A stretch of DNA of 64,000 bases from an uncultured Bacteroidaceae bacterium. Its GTDB lineage: Bacteria; Bacteroidota; Bacteroidia; Bacteroidales; Bacteroidaceae. Position numbers and translations under genes: made by a program. The stretch is taken from NCBI GenBank assembly GCA_905234605.1, contig CAJOIE010000002.1, positions 1-64,000 on the forward strand, written 5' to 3'. The notes under the pieces were generated by a model, which saw only the letters and a list, made by a program, of their open reading frames with translations, made no database searches and had not been told where the DNA came from. Numbering within the stretch: position 1 is the first letter of the stretch; the number at the start of each line of letters is the position of its first letter. This document shows positions 8,503 to 18,103 of the stretch, piece after piece.

Positions 8503-10368
8503 CTACTCTTCCCTTATCAGCACTATGCTGAGTCTGGCCTGCGGCACAAGCGGCCTGCACGCCTGCAGGCAGTGGCTCTCCACCACGCGGGTGAAGGCTT
8601 CGAGCTGCGACGGCGGCACCATGTCCCATAGCTGGCGCGCCAGCGTCATGCCCTCCACGGCTACCGGCGACACTTCCACCTGTGCCTCTTCGAGCATCTG
8701 CCTGATGAAGGCCTTGTCCATCACCGTGCGGCGGCTGTGCGTGTCCAGTTCCCCTGCGGCCAGCTTCACGGCCTTGCCGAGCATGATGCCTATGGTGACG
8801 CGCTCAAAGCCTGCCTCGGCCGCCATGCGCAGCGTGGCACCGACGTAGTTGCCATATTGCACGAAGGCTGTGGCGGGCAGGCGTGGGAACATGGCGCGCA
8901 GTGCACGCTCACTCTTGGCCCCGCTGCCGAGCACGAGGTGTGCACGTCCGGCCGCCTCGCGCGCCACCTGCACGCAGCGGCGTATGCTGTCCACGAATGC
9001 CGCCTCCGAATAGGGCATCACTATGCCGCTCACGCCTATGATGCTCAGGCCTCCCTCTATGCCGAGGCGCGGATTGAAGGTGCGGCGTGCCACCTCGGCA
9101 CCTTGAGGGATGGAGATGATGATGTCCATGCTCCGCCACGGCCACGTGCGCCGGCCTCCCTGCAGCCCTGCTGCCGAGGCCGCGAGGAGGAGGCTCAGGT
9201 TGTCGCGCATCATCTGCCGCGGCACACGGTTCACGGCAGGCGACGGCGACGGGTAGTCGAAGCCCTGCGTGGTGAAGTGTCCTATGCCCTCGCCGGCATA
9301 GACGCTGATGCAAAGATACGGTTCCTGCCGTTCCACGGCCAGCAGCAGGCGTCCGGCATCGGGCGCAGGCACAGCCTCATGCTCCGCCACTACGGCAGCG
9401 CGCAGCTCTATGCCTCGCGTCACGTCGGGGTCGTCGCTGTGCTCCTTTTCCACATAGGCGTAGCCCTCAGCATAGCCCACAGCCACCTCTATGGTCTCGC
9501 CGTCGGGCAGGCGCACCGGCACACTGCCGTCCTCACGGCACATGAGCGCACGCCGCACGGCAGCCACCAGCACCGCCGTGGCGCATGTGCCCGTGGTGAG
9601 GCCGCTGCGCAGGTGGAAGAAGTCGGGCAACAGGTGCTCAATGGCGCGGCGCAGGCCGTGCGGCCCATTGACCTCGGCATCGGCATGAGGCATCACAGGG
9701 CGGCACAGGGCCACCACAGCCACGCCGCGCTCCAAGGCCGCAGCAACCTTCTCCTCCATGCCGCCCGTGGTGCCGCTCTCCTTGAGCAGCATCACAGCAG
9801 GTCTGAGGCTCTCTAACAGTGGGGCGAAAGGCTCGTCGGCATGGTAGAAACACAGGCGGCTGCTGTCGGCACCCTGCCTCGCTGCCATCTCTATGGAGCT
9901 CCGGCGCGGCAGTATGCGGTGGTACACCGTGGCCACGGCATCAAGACGGCGCAATGCTGCTATGCTCTTCACGCCGAGGGTGGACAGCACCACTGCACCC
10001 TTGCCCAGCTCGCCAGCCACCCGCACGAGCTCGTCCATGCCATCCACATAGTGCACAGCGGCACGTCGCGCAGGGTAGCACCGCTCATAGCGCACCACAG
10101 GGACGGCCAGTCTCCTGGCCACAGCCGCCACCGTGGCATGCAGCTGCGTGGCAAAGGGATGGGCGGCATCAACTATCAGGCGCACGCCATGCTGCCGGCA
10201 GAACGCCGCGAGGGCGTCGGCATCCATGCCGCCCGACACGTGGGTGCCGTGCACCAGGTTGATGTCCTGCTCGCCTGTGAGTGTGGAGTAGAAGTAGGGT
10301 TGTGCCGCCTGCTCACACACCTCCGCGGCACGGCGTCCCTCGGTTGTCCCGCCCAGAATGAGTAGCAT
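8503..10368 (-). CDS. cobK-cbiD: Fusion: precorrin-6A reductase (CobK/CbiJ) + cobalt-precorrin-5B C1-methyltransferase (CbiD)
   Basis: The 621-residue protein joins two corrin-ring enzymes. Residues 1 to about 250 are a CobK/CbiJ reductase (MLLILGGTTEGRRAAE; VDAAHPFA at 67-74; LLKESGTTGG at 194-203). From about 253 the protein is CbiD, opening with LRSGLTTGTCAT. The start at 10368 was chosen because it begins on the reductase glycine loop and lies seven bases after the previous stop. Fusion places two ring-contraction-stage steps on one chain. It is the last gene of the minus-strand cobalamin operon and is followed by a probable terminator. Confidence 0.92.
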   Translation of the reverse strand: MLLILGGTTEGRRAAEVCEQAAQPYFYSTLTGEQDINLVHGTHVSGGMDADALAAFCRQHGVRLIVDAAHPFATQLHATVAAVARRLAVPVVRYERCYPARRAAVHYVDGMDELVRVAGELGKGAVVLSTLGVKSIAALRRLDAVATVYHRILPRRSSIEMAARQGADSSRLCFYHADEPFAPLLESLRPAVMLLKESGTTGGMEEKVAAALERGVAVVALCRPVMPHADAEVNGPHGLRRAIEHLLPDFFHLRSGLTTGTCATAVLVAAVRRALMCREDGSVPVRLPDGETIEVAVGYAEGYAYVEKEHSDDPDVTRGIELRAAVVAEHEAVPAPDAGRLLLAVERQEPYLCISVYAGEGIGHFTTQGFDYPSPSPAVNRVPRQMMRDNLSLLLAASAAGLQGGRRTWPWRSMDIIISIPQGAEVARRTFNPRLGIEGGLSIIGVSGIVMPYSEAAFVDSIRRCVQVAREAAGRAHLVLGSGAKSERALRAMFPRLPATAFVQYGNYVGATLRMAAEAGFERVTIGIMLGKAVKLAAGELDTHSRRTVMDKAFIRQMLEEAQVEVSPVAVEGMTLARQLWDMVPPSQLEAFTRVVESHCLQACRPLVPQARLSIVLIREE

Positions 10369-10375
10369 GCGGCAG

Positions 10376-11560
10376 TCAGTCCTCCAGCAGACGGTAGAAT
10401 GTGGGCTCATAGTCGGCAGGCATGAGCTCGGGGTGAAAGATAGCCACCAGGTCGGCGAGCAGCACGTCGGGCTCCACGGGCGTGCGCTCATAGTAGGCCG
10501 ACTGCCGCATGTTGCAGTATATCACCCTGTGCTCGCGTGCCGCACGGAAGAGACCGTTGCGGGCATCGGCCGCGAGGAGGGCATCGTAGGAGAAGTGGCC
10601 CGGATAGCTGTTGAGTATGCGCCAGTAGTCGGCATCTGCCGCCATGGCATAGAGCTGCTCGAAGTCGATGCTGACACCCCCTGTGTTGTCGTCCTTGACA
10701 ACATACTCGGCTCCGGCATCGCGAAAGAGCTGTGCCAGGGTGCTGCGTCCGCCCACGGCATACCACCCCGTGCCGTGCATCTCGCCACTGAGCACCGTGG
10801 GTCGCCGTGCCACCTGCGCGGCACGGGTGCGGAGACTGTTGTAGCGCTGCTCAATGCCTGCAAACACGCGGGCGGCTTCCTGCTCCTTGCCGGTGAAGAG
10901 GCCCACGAGCTTCAGCCACTCGGCCTGCCCCAAAGGCGTCAGCTCCTTGTAGCCCAGATGGGGTATGAGCGTGATGCCCGTCTCGCGCAGTGCGTCGTAG
11001 CCACCGCGCTTGAAGGGGGAGATGAAGATTACCTCCGGCTCCGCCGAGAGGATAAGTTCCGTGTCGAAGTTACCCTCCATGCCGATTTTCACTATCTGCC
11101 CTGCACCGACACGGCGGCGCACTTCCGCGTTGAAGAGGTTCTTGGTGCCGGTGATGCCGCGCACCACGTCGAGGGCATCGAGCACGACAAAGTTAGACAG
11201 TTGCAGCATGGTCATGACTATGGCGCGCTGCACTGGCACGCGCACTGGCGTGTAGCCGTCGGGCAACGCCGGCATCGGTGCTGCCGAGCGCGGCACCAAG
11301 GCCAGGTGGCAGGCCGTGGCATCGCCGTCGGGCACATCGGCGGCAGCACGCTGCGGATCACTTATATCCACGAGGCGCACACCGTCGGCGCGGGTGCTGA
11401 CAGTGAAACCGTGTGCATAGGTGACAGCGAGTGTGCTGTCGGCAGTGGCGGCGGCAGCACCGGCCGCAGCGGCCGACGGCACGCCAGGACGGCACGCCAT
11501 GCACACAGCAATGGTGCTGAGGGCCGTGCCGAGAATGCGTAGATGGTGGTTCATAGACAT
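10376..11560 (-). CDS. Periplasmic corrinoid/metal-chelate binding protein (BtuF/FecB-like)
   Basis: The 394-residue protein has an N-terminal export signal (about residues 1-30; a Cys-containing stretch could be a weak lipobox). The body resembles class III periplasmic binding proteins of FecB/BtuF type: PVQRAIVMTMLQLSNFVVLDAL, then EVIFISPF, then GGVSIDFEQLYAMAADADYW. Such proteins deliver corrinoids or siderophores to FecCD-type permeases. The preceding gene encodes that permease, and the surroundings point to a corrinoid as cargo (inference). The start is ambiguous between 11560 and 11554. Confidence 0.82.
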   Translation of the reverse strand: MSMNHHLRILGTALSTIAVCMACRPGVPSAAAAGAAAATADSTLAVTYAHGFTVSTRADGVRLVDISDPQRAAADVPDGDATACHLALVPRSAAPMPALPDGYTPVRVPVQRAIVMTMLQLSNFVVLDALDVVRGITGTKNLFNAEVRRRVGAGQIVKIGMEGNFDTELILSAEPEVIFISPFKRGGYDALRETGITLIPHLGYKELTPLGQAEWLKLVGLFTGKEQEAARVFAGIEQRYNSLRTRAAQVARRPTVLSGEMHGTGWYAVGGRSTLAQLFRDAGAEYVVKDDNTGGVSIDFEQLYAMAADADYWRILNSYPGHFSYDALLAADARNGLFRAAREHRVIYCNMRQSAYYERTPVEPDVLLADLVAIFHPELMPADYEPTFYRLLED

Positions 11561-11580
11561 CTGGAAAGAGGCTTGTTGCG

Positions 11581-12627
11581 CTATGAGCGCGAATATATCA
11601 CCATGGCAATGATGGGTGCACCCACGAGAGCCGTCACCGAGTTCACCGGCAGGGCACCCTCGAAACCAGGCATACGAGCAATGATGTTGCACAGCAGGCT
11701 GAAGTTGGCACCAATGAGCAGCGTGGCAGGCATGAGCACACGGTGGTCGGTGGTGCGGAAGAGGGCGCGAGCCAGATGGGGCACAGCCAGACCCATGAAC
11801 ATGATAGGGCCGCAGAACGCCGTCACCACGGCGGAGAGTATGCCCGACGCGGCTATAACCTCCGTGCGCGCACGGCGTATGTCAAGACCCAGGTTGCGGG
11901 CATAGGCATCGCCGAGCAACAGCAGGTTCATGCGCTTGATGAGCAACATGGATAGCGGCAGCAGTAAACCCATGAGCACGGCAAAGAGCACCACCCGCTG
12001 GCCCGACACGCGGGAGAAACTGCCTAACCCCCACACTACATAGGCCTTGACATCCTCCTCGGCTGAGAAGAACTTGAGAACACCGATGACGGCCGTTGCC
12101 ATGTAGCCCGTCATCACACCGATGATGAGCAACGCCGCATTGCCACTCACGCGCTGCGCCACAGCCACGATGAGCCCCATCACAGCCAATGCTCCAGCCA
12201 CGGCGGCAAGGGTGATGGCAGCATCGCCGGCCAGGCCCATGCGGCTCAGCACGACGCCTCCGATCTGACCGGACAGGAGCACCACGAGAGCTACACCCAG
12301 CGATGCACCATTGGAGATGCCCAGCACCGACGGACCGGCAAGAGGGTTGCGGAACACTGTCTGCATCTGCAAACCGCTCACCGAGAGACCGGCACCAGCC
12401 AGCAGTGCAGTGAGCGTCTGCGGCAGGCGCGACTGGATGATGATGTTGGTCCACACCACAGCATGTGTCCCTGCATCAACATCCGCAGTACGGCCCAGAA
12501 GGGTCGACACAATGAATGGAAGGGGAATGTCGACAGTGCCCAGCAGCAGGTTGAGCACAAAGAGCACGGCTGCCGCCGCCAAGAGCAGGAGACAGGCCAT
12601 GAGGCTATGCTTGGGGGTTGCTGTCAT
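11581..12627 (-). CDS. btuC: FecCD-family ABC permease, probable vitamin B12 transporter BtuC
   Basis: The 348-residue membrane protein has about ten hydrophobic helices and the FecCD signatures SRLPQTLTALLAGAGLSVSG, NPLAGPSVLGISNGASLG and FCGPIMFMGLAVPHLAR. It would move a corrinoid across the inner membrane. The ATG at 12627 overlaps the cbiG-cobM stop by 23 bases; an upstream Met is possible but less likely. The binding protein is next, but no ABC ATPase is encoded in this operon or anywhere in the window. Siderophore import is the alternative; the neighbours favour corrinoid. Confidence 0.85.
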   Translation of the reverse strand: MTATPKHSLMACLLLLAAAAVLFVLNLLLGTVDIPLPFIVSTLLGRTADVDAGTHAVVWTNIIIQSRLPQTLTALLAGAGLSVSGLQMQTVFRNPLAGPSVLGISNGASLGVALVVLLSGQIGGVVLSRMGLAGDAAITLAAVAGALAVMGLIVAVAQRVSGNAALLIIGVMTGYMATAVIGVLKFFSAEEDVKAYVVWGLGSFSRVSGQRVVLFAVLMGLLLPLSMLLIKRMNLLLLGDAYARNLGLDIRRARTEVIAASGILSAVVTAFCGPIMFMGLAVPHLARALFRTTDHRVLMPATLLIGANFSLLCNIIARMPGFEGALPVNSVTALVGAPIIAMVIYSRS

Positions 12628-14413
12628 CGCCTTTACGGAATAGGTGTGAGAAGTGGGGAGAATAGAGCAACGATGCACCCTCGCGGTTGTCGATAGCCTT
12701 TCCCACCACGAGCATCGTGGTGAGCGTCAGGCCGGCATCGTGCACCATAGCAGCCAAGTGGTCGAGACGCCCGCGCAGGATGCGCTGGTCGGGCCACGTG
12801 AGACGGTAGCATGCAGCGACAGGCGTGTCGGCAGGATACTCCATCAGTAGCTGCCGCTGCACATCGTCGACGACAGCTGCACTGAGAAAGATGCACATAG
12901 TGCTCTGCGAGCGAGCCAGCAGATGCAGCTGCTCCGTGGGTGGCATGGGTGTGCGCCCCTCGCCACGGGTGAGCACGATGGTCTGTGTGCCCCCGGGGAT
13001 GGTGAACTGCGAGCGCAGGCAGGCAGCAGCGGCAAGGAACGACGAGATGCCTGGCGTGATGCGGTAGCGCATGCCGTGGGCATCGAAGTAGCGCATCTGC
13101 TCCTCGATGGCACCGAAGATGCACGGGTCGCCCGTGTGGAGTCTCACCACACGCAGCCCGCGGCGGTAGAAATCGTGCATGAGGCTGCACTGCTCCTGCA
13201 AGTGCATGCCAGCCGACGAGCGCACCACAGCACCTGCCTTGTGCCCATCCGTTATGGCCCGTGGCACGAGAGAGCCCGCGTAGAGAATAAGGTCGGCCTC
13301 AGCTATCAGCCTCTGGCCGCGCACCGAGATGAGCTCGGGGTCGCCAGGTCCGGCACCTACGATGTCTATCCGTCCGCCGTCACGCTGCACCATGTTGTCG
13401 CTGTCCATGGCAACGGCAATAGTATAGTTGGCACCCTTGCGCTTCTCCATCAGCAGCACTCCGCCGCCGGCACCGGCTATAGCCGCAGCCTCGGCAACGG
13501 ACGGGGTGCCCACATGGGCTGCCACTTGTTGGTTAGGATTGGGCACAGGCACGACAGCCAGCTGTGCAGAGGTGAAGAGACACACCTGCTGCCCGTGCTC
13601 ACGCAGGTGGCGTGTGAACGGCTCATCGGCCTTGACGTCGATGGTGCACCAGTTGCGGATGGCGGTTTCCTTCAGTCCATGCTCATGCAGGCATGACTGC
13701 ATCCCCGCCACGATGTCGGCCACAGGCGCGGCCTGACGGGCCAAGCCGTAACCCACCGTGAGCACGCGCGGCACATAGTGGACCACCTTCATGCCGGCAG
13801 GCAGGGCTATGCATCGATGCGACACCACAATGGCCAGGGCAAAACGCTCAGGGGTGATGTCGGCTTCGCTGTTGGCTACCGTCACATGCGGCGGCAGCGT
13901 GCGCAGCAGCGCATCGGTGCCGGCACAGGCGACATCGGCCAGCAGCACCGTGGACTCGCCACGGGCGAAGGCAAAGATGCAGGCATTCATATCGTCGCAC
14001 TCCACCTCCCATCCCCACTGCCGCGCAAACGTGTCGAGAGGCCACAGACCGGCATTGTCGGTGTAGGTCGTCACCACAGGTCGTGCGCCCACGGCACCGG
14101 CCACCATATATGCCAGCTCGTCCGCACCGCCCACATGTCCTGCAAGCACTGCCACGGCATGACGGCCCAGGCTGTCGATGCACACCACGGCGGGATCGCT
14201 GTACTTGTCGGCAATGAGCGGAGCTATGGTGCGCACGCATATTCCCATGGCACCAACGAAGACGAAGGCATCATAGTCGCCCCACACAGCCGCCACCTCG
14301 CGCCGTGCTATGACTGTGCCTTGCACCTCGGCGGCTATGGTGGCTGCAACAGGTGTGGCAGTGGCGTGGCCGTCGGCATGTGTGCCTATGTCTACTATTG
14401 CTATATGCTTCAT
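12605..14413 (-). CDS. cbiG-cobM: Fusion: cobalt-precorrin-5A hydrolase (CbiG) + precorrin-4 C11-methyltransferase (CobM/CbiF)
   Basis: The 602-residue protein carries CbiG in residues 1 to about 335 (FVGAMGICVRTIAPLI at 52-67, SLGRHAVAVLAGHVGGA at 81-97). CobM/CbiF follows from about 347 (GGRIDIVGAGPGDPELISVRG, with VRLHTGDPCIFGAIEEQ and TPGISSFLAAA further on). CbiG opens the delta-lactone that follows C11 methylation, so the fusion joins consecutive chemistry. The start overlaps the cbiET stop by four bases (ATGA). Confidence 0.93.
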   Translation of the reverse strand: MKHIAIVDIGTHADGHATATPVAATIAAEVQGTVIARREVAAVWGDYDAFVFVGAMGICVRTIAPLIADKYSDPAVVCIDSLGRHAVAVLAGHVGGADELAYMVAGAVGARPVVTTYTDNAGLWPLDTFARQWGWEVECDDMNACIFAFARGESTVLLADVACAGTDALLRTLPPHVTVANSEADITPERFALAIVVSHRCIALPAGMKVVHYVPRVLTVGYGLARQAAPVADIVAGMQSCLHEHGLKETAIRNWCTIDVKADEPFTRHLREHGQQVCLFTSAQLAVVPVPNPNQQVAAHVGTPSVAEAAAIAGAGGGVLLMEKRKGANYTIAVAMDSDNMVQRDGGRIDIVGAGPGDPELISVRGQRLIAEADLILYAGSLVPRAITDGHKAGAVVRSSAGMHLQEQCSLMHDFYRRGLRVVRLHTGDPCIFGAIEEQMRYFDAHGMRYRITPGISSFLAAAACLRSQFTIPGGTQTIVLTRGEGRTPMPPTEQLHLLARSQSTMCIFLSAAVVDDVQRQLLMEYPADTPVAACYRLTWPDQRILRGRLDHLAAMVHDAGLTLTTMLVVGKAIDNREGASLLYSPHFSHLFRKGDDSNPQA

Positions 14414-15687
14414 AGGGTTGCTTTCATTATGGTGATAGGGTTATACGCATCTATGCTTACATGTATGGGGTGGCTCTCTCGCAGGCCAAGCTCGGCACAG
14501 GCTGCATGCCACGCCTCGCGACTGGCATCGCTCACGCTGTTCATCACTATGCAGCCGTCGGCAGCCATGCAGTCGCGACACAGGCGCATTATCTCCCCCA
14601 ACCGGCCTCCATGTCCACCCACGAAGATGGCATCCGGCTGTGCCCCGAGGCTCTCCCTGTGCTCCGTCACGATGTCAATGAAGTTGCCTATGTGCACATC
14701 CATGCCAGGCACACCCATCCGGCGTGCATTGTCGGCGATGATGCCCTCGCACTCCCGACGCTGCTCAAAGGCCACGACATGCAGATGGGGGTGCTGCAGG
14801 CGGGCTTCGATGGCCACGCTGCCAGTGCATGAGCCTATGTCCCACATCACAGCGCGCCGGTGCAGCTCCATCGCCGCCAAGGTGAGACAGCGGTAAGGGA
14901 GTTTGGTCATCATGCCGGCACGCCCCACGAGGTGAGCAAACTCCGTGTCGGGGATGTACATGCGGCGTGCGGCGTGGCCCTTGAGTATCAGGCAGCACGG
15001 ACGGGCGAAGGTGCGGCCGCACGCTTCCTCCACCGTCAGCGTCACCACCTGCTCCCGTGCCTCGTTGCCCAGGGACACGCCAATGTGCATGACATAGTCC
15101 GTGTAGCCATACTCCGCCATGCGTGCCGCGATGGCGGCAGGAGTGTGCACGGCATCGGTGAGCACGCCTATGAGCGGGGCACACTCTATCAGTGCCCTGT
15201 CCAGCTCGTGCCAGGGACGGCCTGTGAGCGACACCACACGCATGTCGTGGTAGGGCAGCAGCAGGCGGCAGGCCAGCATCTGGAGAGAATGCGGCGCGGC
15301 TATCACCCCGAGCTGCGCCTCTGGCCACAGCCGCTGCAGCGTGGCAGCAATGCCATAGAAGAGCGGGTCGCCCGAGGCGAAGACAACGATGTGCACAGCT
15401 GCGTCACCCCGCGCAGTGGGCCCTGCGCTGCGATGCGTGGACCATGAGACACCGTCTGCATCTGGCAGCATCTGCGCCGCCACGCTCTTTACACGCTCCA
15501 CGAAGGCCTCCACGGGAGCCGTGATGTCCACCCACCTGGCACCCTCGGGCAAGAGGCGTGCCACGATGTCGTGATGTCGCCGTCCGCCTGCAAAGAGACG
15601 GCCGCGCCCTATCGCCTCCATGGCCTCGGGGCTGAAGCGTGGCACGGCAGCATCGCTCATGCCTATTACTGTCAATATGTATTCCAT
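14410..15687 (-). CDS. cobL: Precorrin-6Y C5,15-methyltransferase (decarboxylating), CbiE-CbiT fusion (CobL)
   Basis: The 425-residue protein has an N-terminal CbiE methyltransferase (about 1-205) and a C-terminal CbiT domain with SAM-binding motif DIGSCTGSVAIEARL. Together they methylate C5 and C15 and decarboxylate the C12 acetate side chain. MEYILTVIGM at 15687 was taken as the start because it begins on the CbiE fold; an in-frame ATG at 15723 would add 12 unremarkable residues. The gap between the previous stop (15735) and 15687 carries pyrimidine-rich simple sequence on the plus strand. Confidence 0.9.
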   Translation of the reverse strand: MEYILTVIGMSDAAVPRFSPEAMEAIGRGRLFAGGRRHHDIVARLLPEGARWVDITAPVEAFVERVKSVAAQMLPDADGVSWSTHRSAGPTARGDAAVHIVVFASGDPLFYGIAATLQRLWPEAQLGVIAAPHSLQMLACRLLLPYHDMRVVSLTGRPWHELDRALIECAPLIGVLTDAVHTPAAIAARMAEYGYTDYVMHIGVSLGNEAREQVVTLTVEEACGRTFARPCCLILKGHAARRMYIPDTEFAHLVGRAGMMTKLPYRCLTLAAMELHRRAVMWDIGSCTGSVAIEARLQHPHLHVVAFEQRRECEGIIADNARRMGVPGMDVHIGNFIDIVTEHRESLGAQPDAIFVGGHGGRLGEIMRLCRDCMAADGCIVMNSVSDASREAWHAACAELGLRESHPIHVSIDAYNPITIMKATL

Positions 15688-15734
15688 TTGCCGTTTACCA
15701 TTTATCCACTCAGCATGTTGCATCCTGCATATCC

Positions 15735-17162
15735 TCAGACGTCTCTGCCGGGACGCATTCCACGGGCATCATCGAGCGTGAGGATGGCATTGCACAGCGT
15801 GGCTGCCAGGTTGCTGCCACCCTTGCGGCCTTCCACGATGAGCTTGGGCACCGCGGCGAAGGGCTTCACCATGTGCTTGCTCTCACACACATGCACAAAG
15901 CCCACAGGAGCAGCCACTATGCCGGCAGGACGCGCCACGCCGCGCCGCATGAGCGCACACAGCTCCATCAATGCCGTGGGAGCATTGCCGAAGGCGAACA
16001 GTGCGTCGGGATGCTCCGTGACGGCGATGCGTATGCCGGCCGCCGAGCGCGTGATGCCTTCCTGTGCCGCCAGAGCCACGGCACGCTCGTCGCCCAGATA
16101 GCACTTGGCCACGACACCGAGCCGCGACAGGGCTCCCTTGCGCACGCCGCTCACCACCATGGTGACATCGGTCACTATGGTGGTGCATGTGCCATCCTTC
16201 ACCTTATTATATATACGCGTCACGGCATCGGGGTCGCTGCGCAGCAACTTCTCCATGTCGAAGTCGGCCGTGGTGTGTATGGCGTGGAGGAGAGCCCACA
16301 GGTGGTCGAGCGGATAGTCGTGACGGCTCATCAGGCCGTATATCGTGCGGAAGCTCTCCGTCATGATGGCAGCTCCTGTGTTGGTGTCAGCATCCTGTGC
16401 GGCCGTATTGTAGTAGCCACGCGGCGTGAGCATCACACCGCCGGCCATGCGTGTCTGCGAGTTGCCGATGATGAGGATGGTGAACATGTCCACGCTGTCG
16501 GCATCCAGTGTGCCGAGGGTGGCCATGCCCACAGCCTCGTCCTCGCGCCCTGCCTGACGCACTATGCCCACGGGGGTGTCGGGACTGCGCCCCTCCTCAA
16601 GGAAGAGCTCGCGCAGGCGGTGCAGTTGCCAGTAGCGGTCGTGCGAGCGAGGGTTATAGACCGCCGTGACGAAGTCGCCCATGGCGGCAGCGCGGATGCG
16701 GCGCTCTATCAGGCTCCACGGCGTGAGCAGGTCGGAGAGCGACAGCAGGCACAGGTCGTGGCCTATGGGTGCCCCGAGCAGTGCGGCAGCTTTCTGGAAG
16801 GCCGATATGCCCGGCACCACGTTCACCACGATGTCGTGTGAGCCCGTCTGCTGCTGCATCTCATAGATGAGGGGAGCCATGCCATAGATGCCGGCATCGC
16901 CCGATGAGACGACGGCCACCCTCCTGCCCTGCCGGGCATGGGTGAAAGCCTCCTCGGCACGCTCACGCTCCCGCTTCATGCCTGTGTCCACAAGCTGACA
17001 GCCGGGGCGCACCAGCGTCGCCACCTGCTTGATATAGCCCTTGTAGCCCACCACCACATCGGCCTGCCCGAGGGCCTCCACGGCTGCGGCGGTCATGTCG
17101 GCACGTGAGCCAGGACCTATGCCCACCACCGTTATACTTCCTGTTGTCATTTCCTTAGTCAT
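15735..17162 (-). CDS. cobJ-cbiC: Fusion: precorrin-3B C17-methyltransferase (CobJ/CbiH) + precorrin-8X methylmutase (CobH/CbiC)
   Basis: The 475-residue protein begins with a CobJ methyltransferase (ITVVGIGPGSRADMT; VVSSGDAGIYGMA; VVPGISAFQKAAALLGAP; AVYNPRS). From about residue 258 it continues as CobH/CbiC methylmutase (SFRTIYGLMSRHDY; AIHTTADFD with the candidate catalytic His; CTTIVTDVTMVVSGV; PAGIVAAPVGFVHVCESK; VEGRKGGSNLAAT). CobJ drives ring contraction and CobH the later methyl shift. The ATG at 17162 lies five bases after the cbiB stop; a second Met 12 bases on (17150) is possible. Confidence 0.93.
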   Translation of the reverse strand: MTKEMTTGSITVVGIGPGSRADMTAAAVEALGQADVVVGYKGYIKQVATLVRPGCQLVDTGMKRERERAEEAFTHARQGRRVAVVSSGDAGIYGMAPLIYEMQQQTGSHDIVVNVVPGISAFQKAAALLGAPIGHDLCLLSLSDLLTPWSLIERRIRAAAMGDFVTAVYNPRSHDRYWQLHRLRELFLEEGRSPDTPVGIVRQAGREDEAVGMATLGTLDADSVDMFTILIIGNSQTRMAGGVMLTPRGYYNTAAQDADTNTGAAIMTESFRTIYGLMSRHDYPLDHLWALLHAIHTTADFDMEKLLRSDPDAVTRIYNKVKDGTCTTIVTDVTMVVSGVRKGALSRLGVVAKCYLGDERAVALAAQEGITRSAAGIRIAVTEHPDALFAFGNAPTALMELCALMRRGVARPAGIVAAPVGFVHVCESKHMVKPFAAVPKLIVEGRKGGSNLAATLCNAILTLDDARGMRPGRDV

Positions 17163-17167
17163 GTAGT

Positions 17168-18103
17168 TCACACTGTTTCCATCATATATCTCAGTCCTAC
17201 GGTGAGCACCACCATCATGCACTCCACCCGGCGGTTGACACCGATGGCGAAGCATGCATCCTGCGCGGTGAGCTCCCTCTCCTCGGTGCCTATGTACGGT
17301 TTGTCCACCTGCTGGCCGAAGTAGGAGTGTATGCCGCCGAAGCGGCAATGGAGCATCCCTGCCAGTGCCGCCTCTGGGTGTCCGCTGTTGGGCGAGGCAT
17401 GGGCACCACCGTAGAGCCCCACGAAGCGCAGTGTGGAAAGAGACGTGCGCGGGTGCGACAGGGCCATGAGCAGGGCCGTGAGGCGCGCCGGCACGAAGCC
17501 TGCCACGTCGTCCATGCGAGCCGCCCACGTGCCGAAGCGGGCATAGCGCTCTGTGCGGTAGCCCAGCATGGAGTCGAGCGTGTTGACCATCTTGTAGGCC
17601 ACCATGCCGGGCACACCCAGCAGCGCGAGCCAGAAGAGGGGGGCCACGACACCGTCGTTGAGGTTCTCGGCCAGTGTCTCCAAGGCTGCCGTGCGCACCT
17701 CCTGCGCCGTGAGGTCACTTGTGTCGCGCCCCACGATGCGTGCCACCTGACGGCGACCAGCCTCCGTGGACTCCTCAAGGGCTCTGAACACAGCCCTCAC
17801 CTCGCGCACCAACGTGGTGCCGGCCAGACACTGCCAGATGAGCAGTCCGCTGAGCAGCAGGGTGCCGGTGCAGCCCGCCACGAGTGCCAGCCCGTGCAGC
17901 AGCCACCACGTGGCAGCAAAGGCAGCAGCAGTGAGCGTCACGGCCAGCAGGGCACCTTTCGTGCGCCGCCACGCCCCACGGTTGAGGCAGTGCTCTCCGG
18001 CAGCTATGCACCTGCCGAAGAGCACCACGATATGCGGGCACCATGCGGGGTCGCCGAGCCAGAGGTCAAGCATCCAGGCTATAGGGAGTGCGTAATATAT
18101 CAT
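17168..18103 (-). CDS. cbiB: Adenosylcobinamide-phosphate synthase (CbiB/CobD)
   Basis: CbiB is an integral membrane enzyme that attaches aminopropanol (phosphate) to adenosylcobyric acid. The 311-residue protein has the family opening MLDLWLGDPAWCPH, several hydrophobic helices, and the conserved segments LVREVRAVFRALEE, VGRDTSDLTAQEV, ENLNDGVVAPLFW and SPNSGHPEAALAG. The start at 18103 overlaps the cobQ end by 38 bases, which indicates tight coupling. A start at 18073 (MLDLW) would avoid most of the overlap but lose the first helix residues. Confidence 0.93.
   Translation of the reverse strand: MIYYALPIAWMLDLWLGDPAWCPHIVVLFGRCIAAGEHCLNRGAWRRTKGALLAVTLTAAAFAATWWLLHGLALVAGCTGTLLLSGLLIWQCLAGTTLVREVRAVFRALEESTEAGRRQVARIVGRDTSDLTAQEVRTAALETLAENLNDGVVAPLFWLALLGVPGMVAYKMVNTLDSMLGYRTERYARFGTWAARMDDVAGFVPARLTALLMALSHPRTSLSTLRFVGLYGGAHASPNSGHPEAALAGMLHCRFGGIHSYFGQQVDKPYIGTEERELTAQDACFAIGVNRRVECMMVVLTVGLRYMMETV

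Noticed and set aside
17163..17528. N-terminal extension of the cobJ-cbiC frame
   Set aside because: The added 120 residues overlap cbiB in another frame and are Arg/His/Pro-rich without similarity to CobJ; ATG 17162 gives the normal family start.
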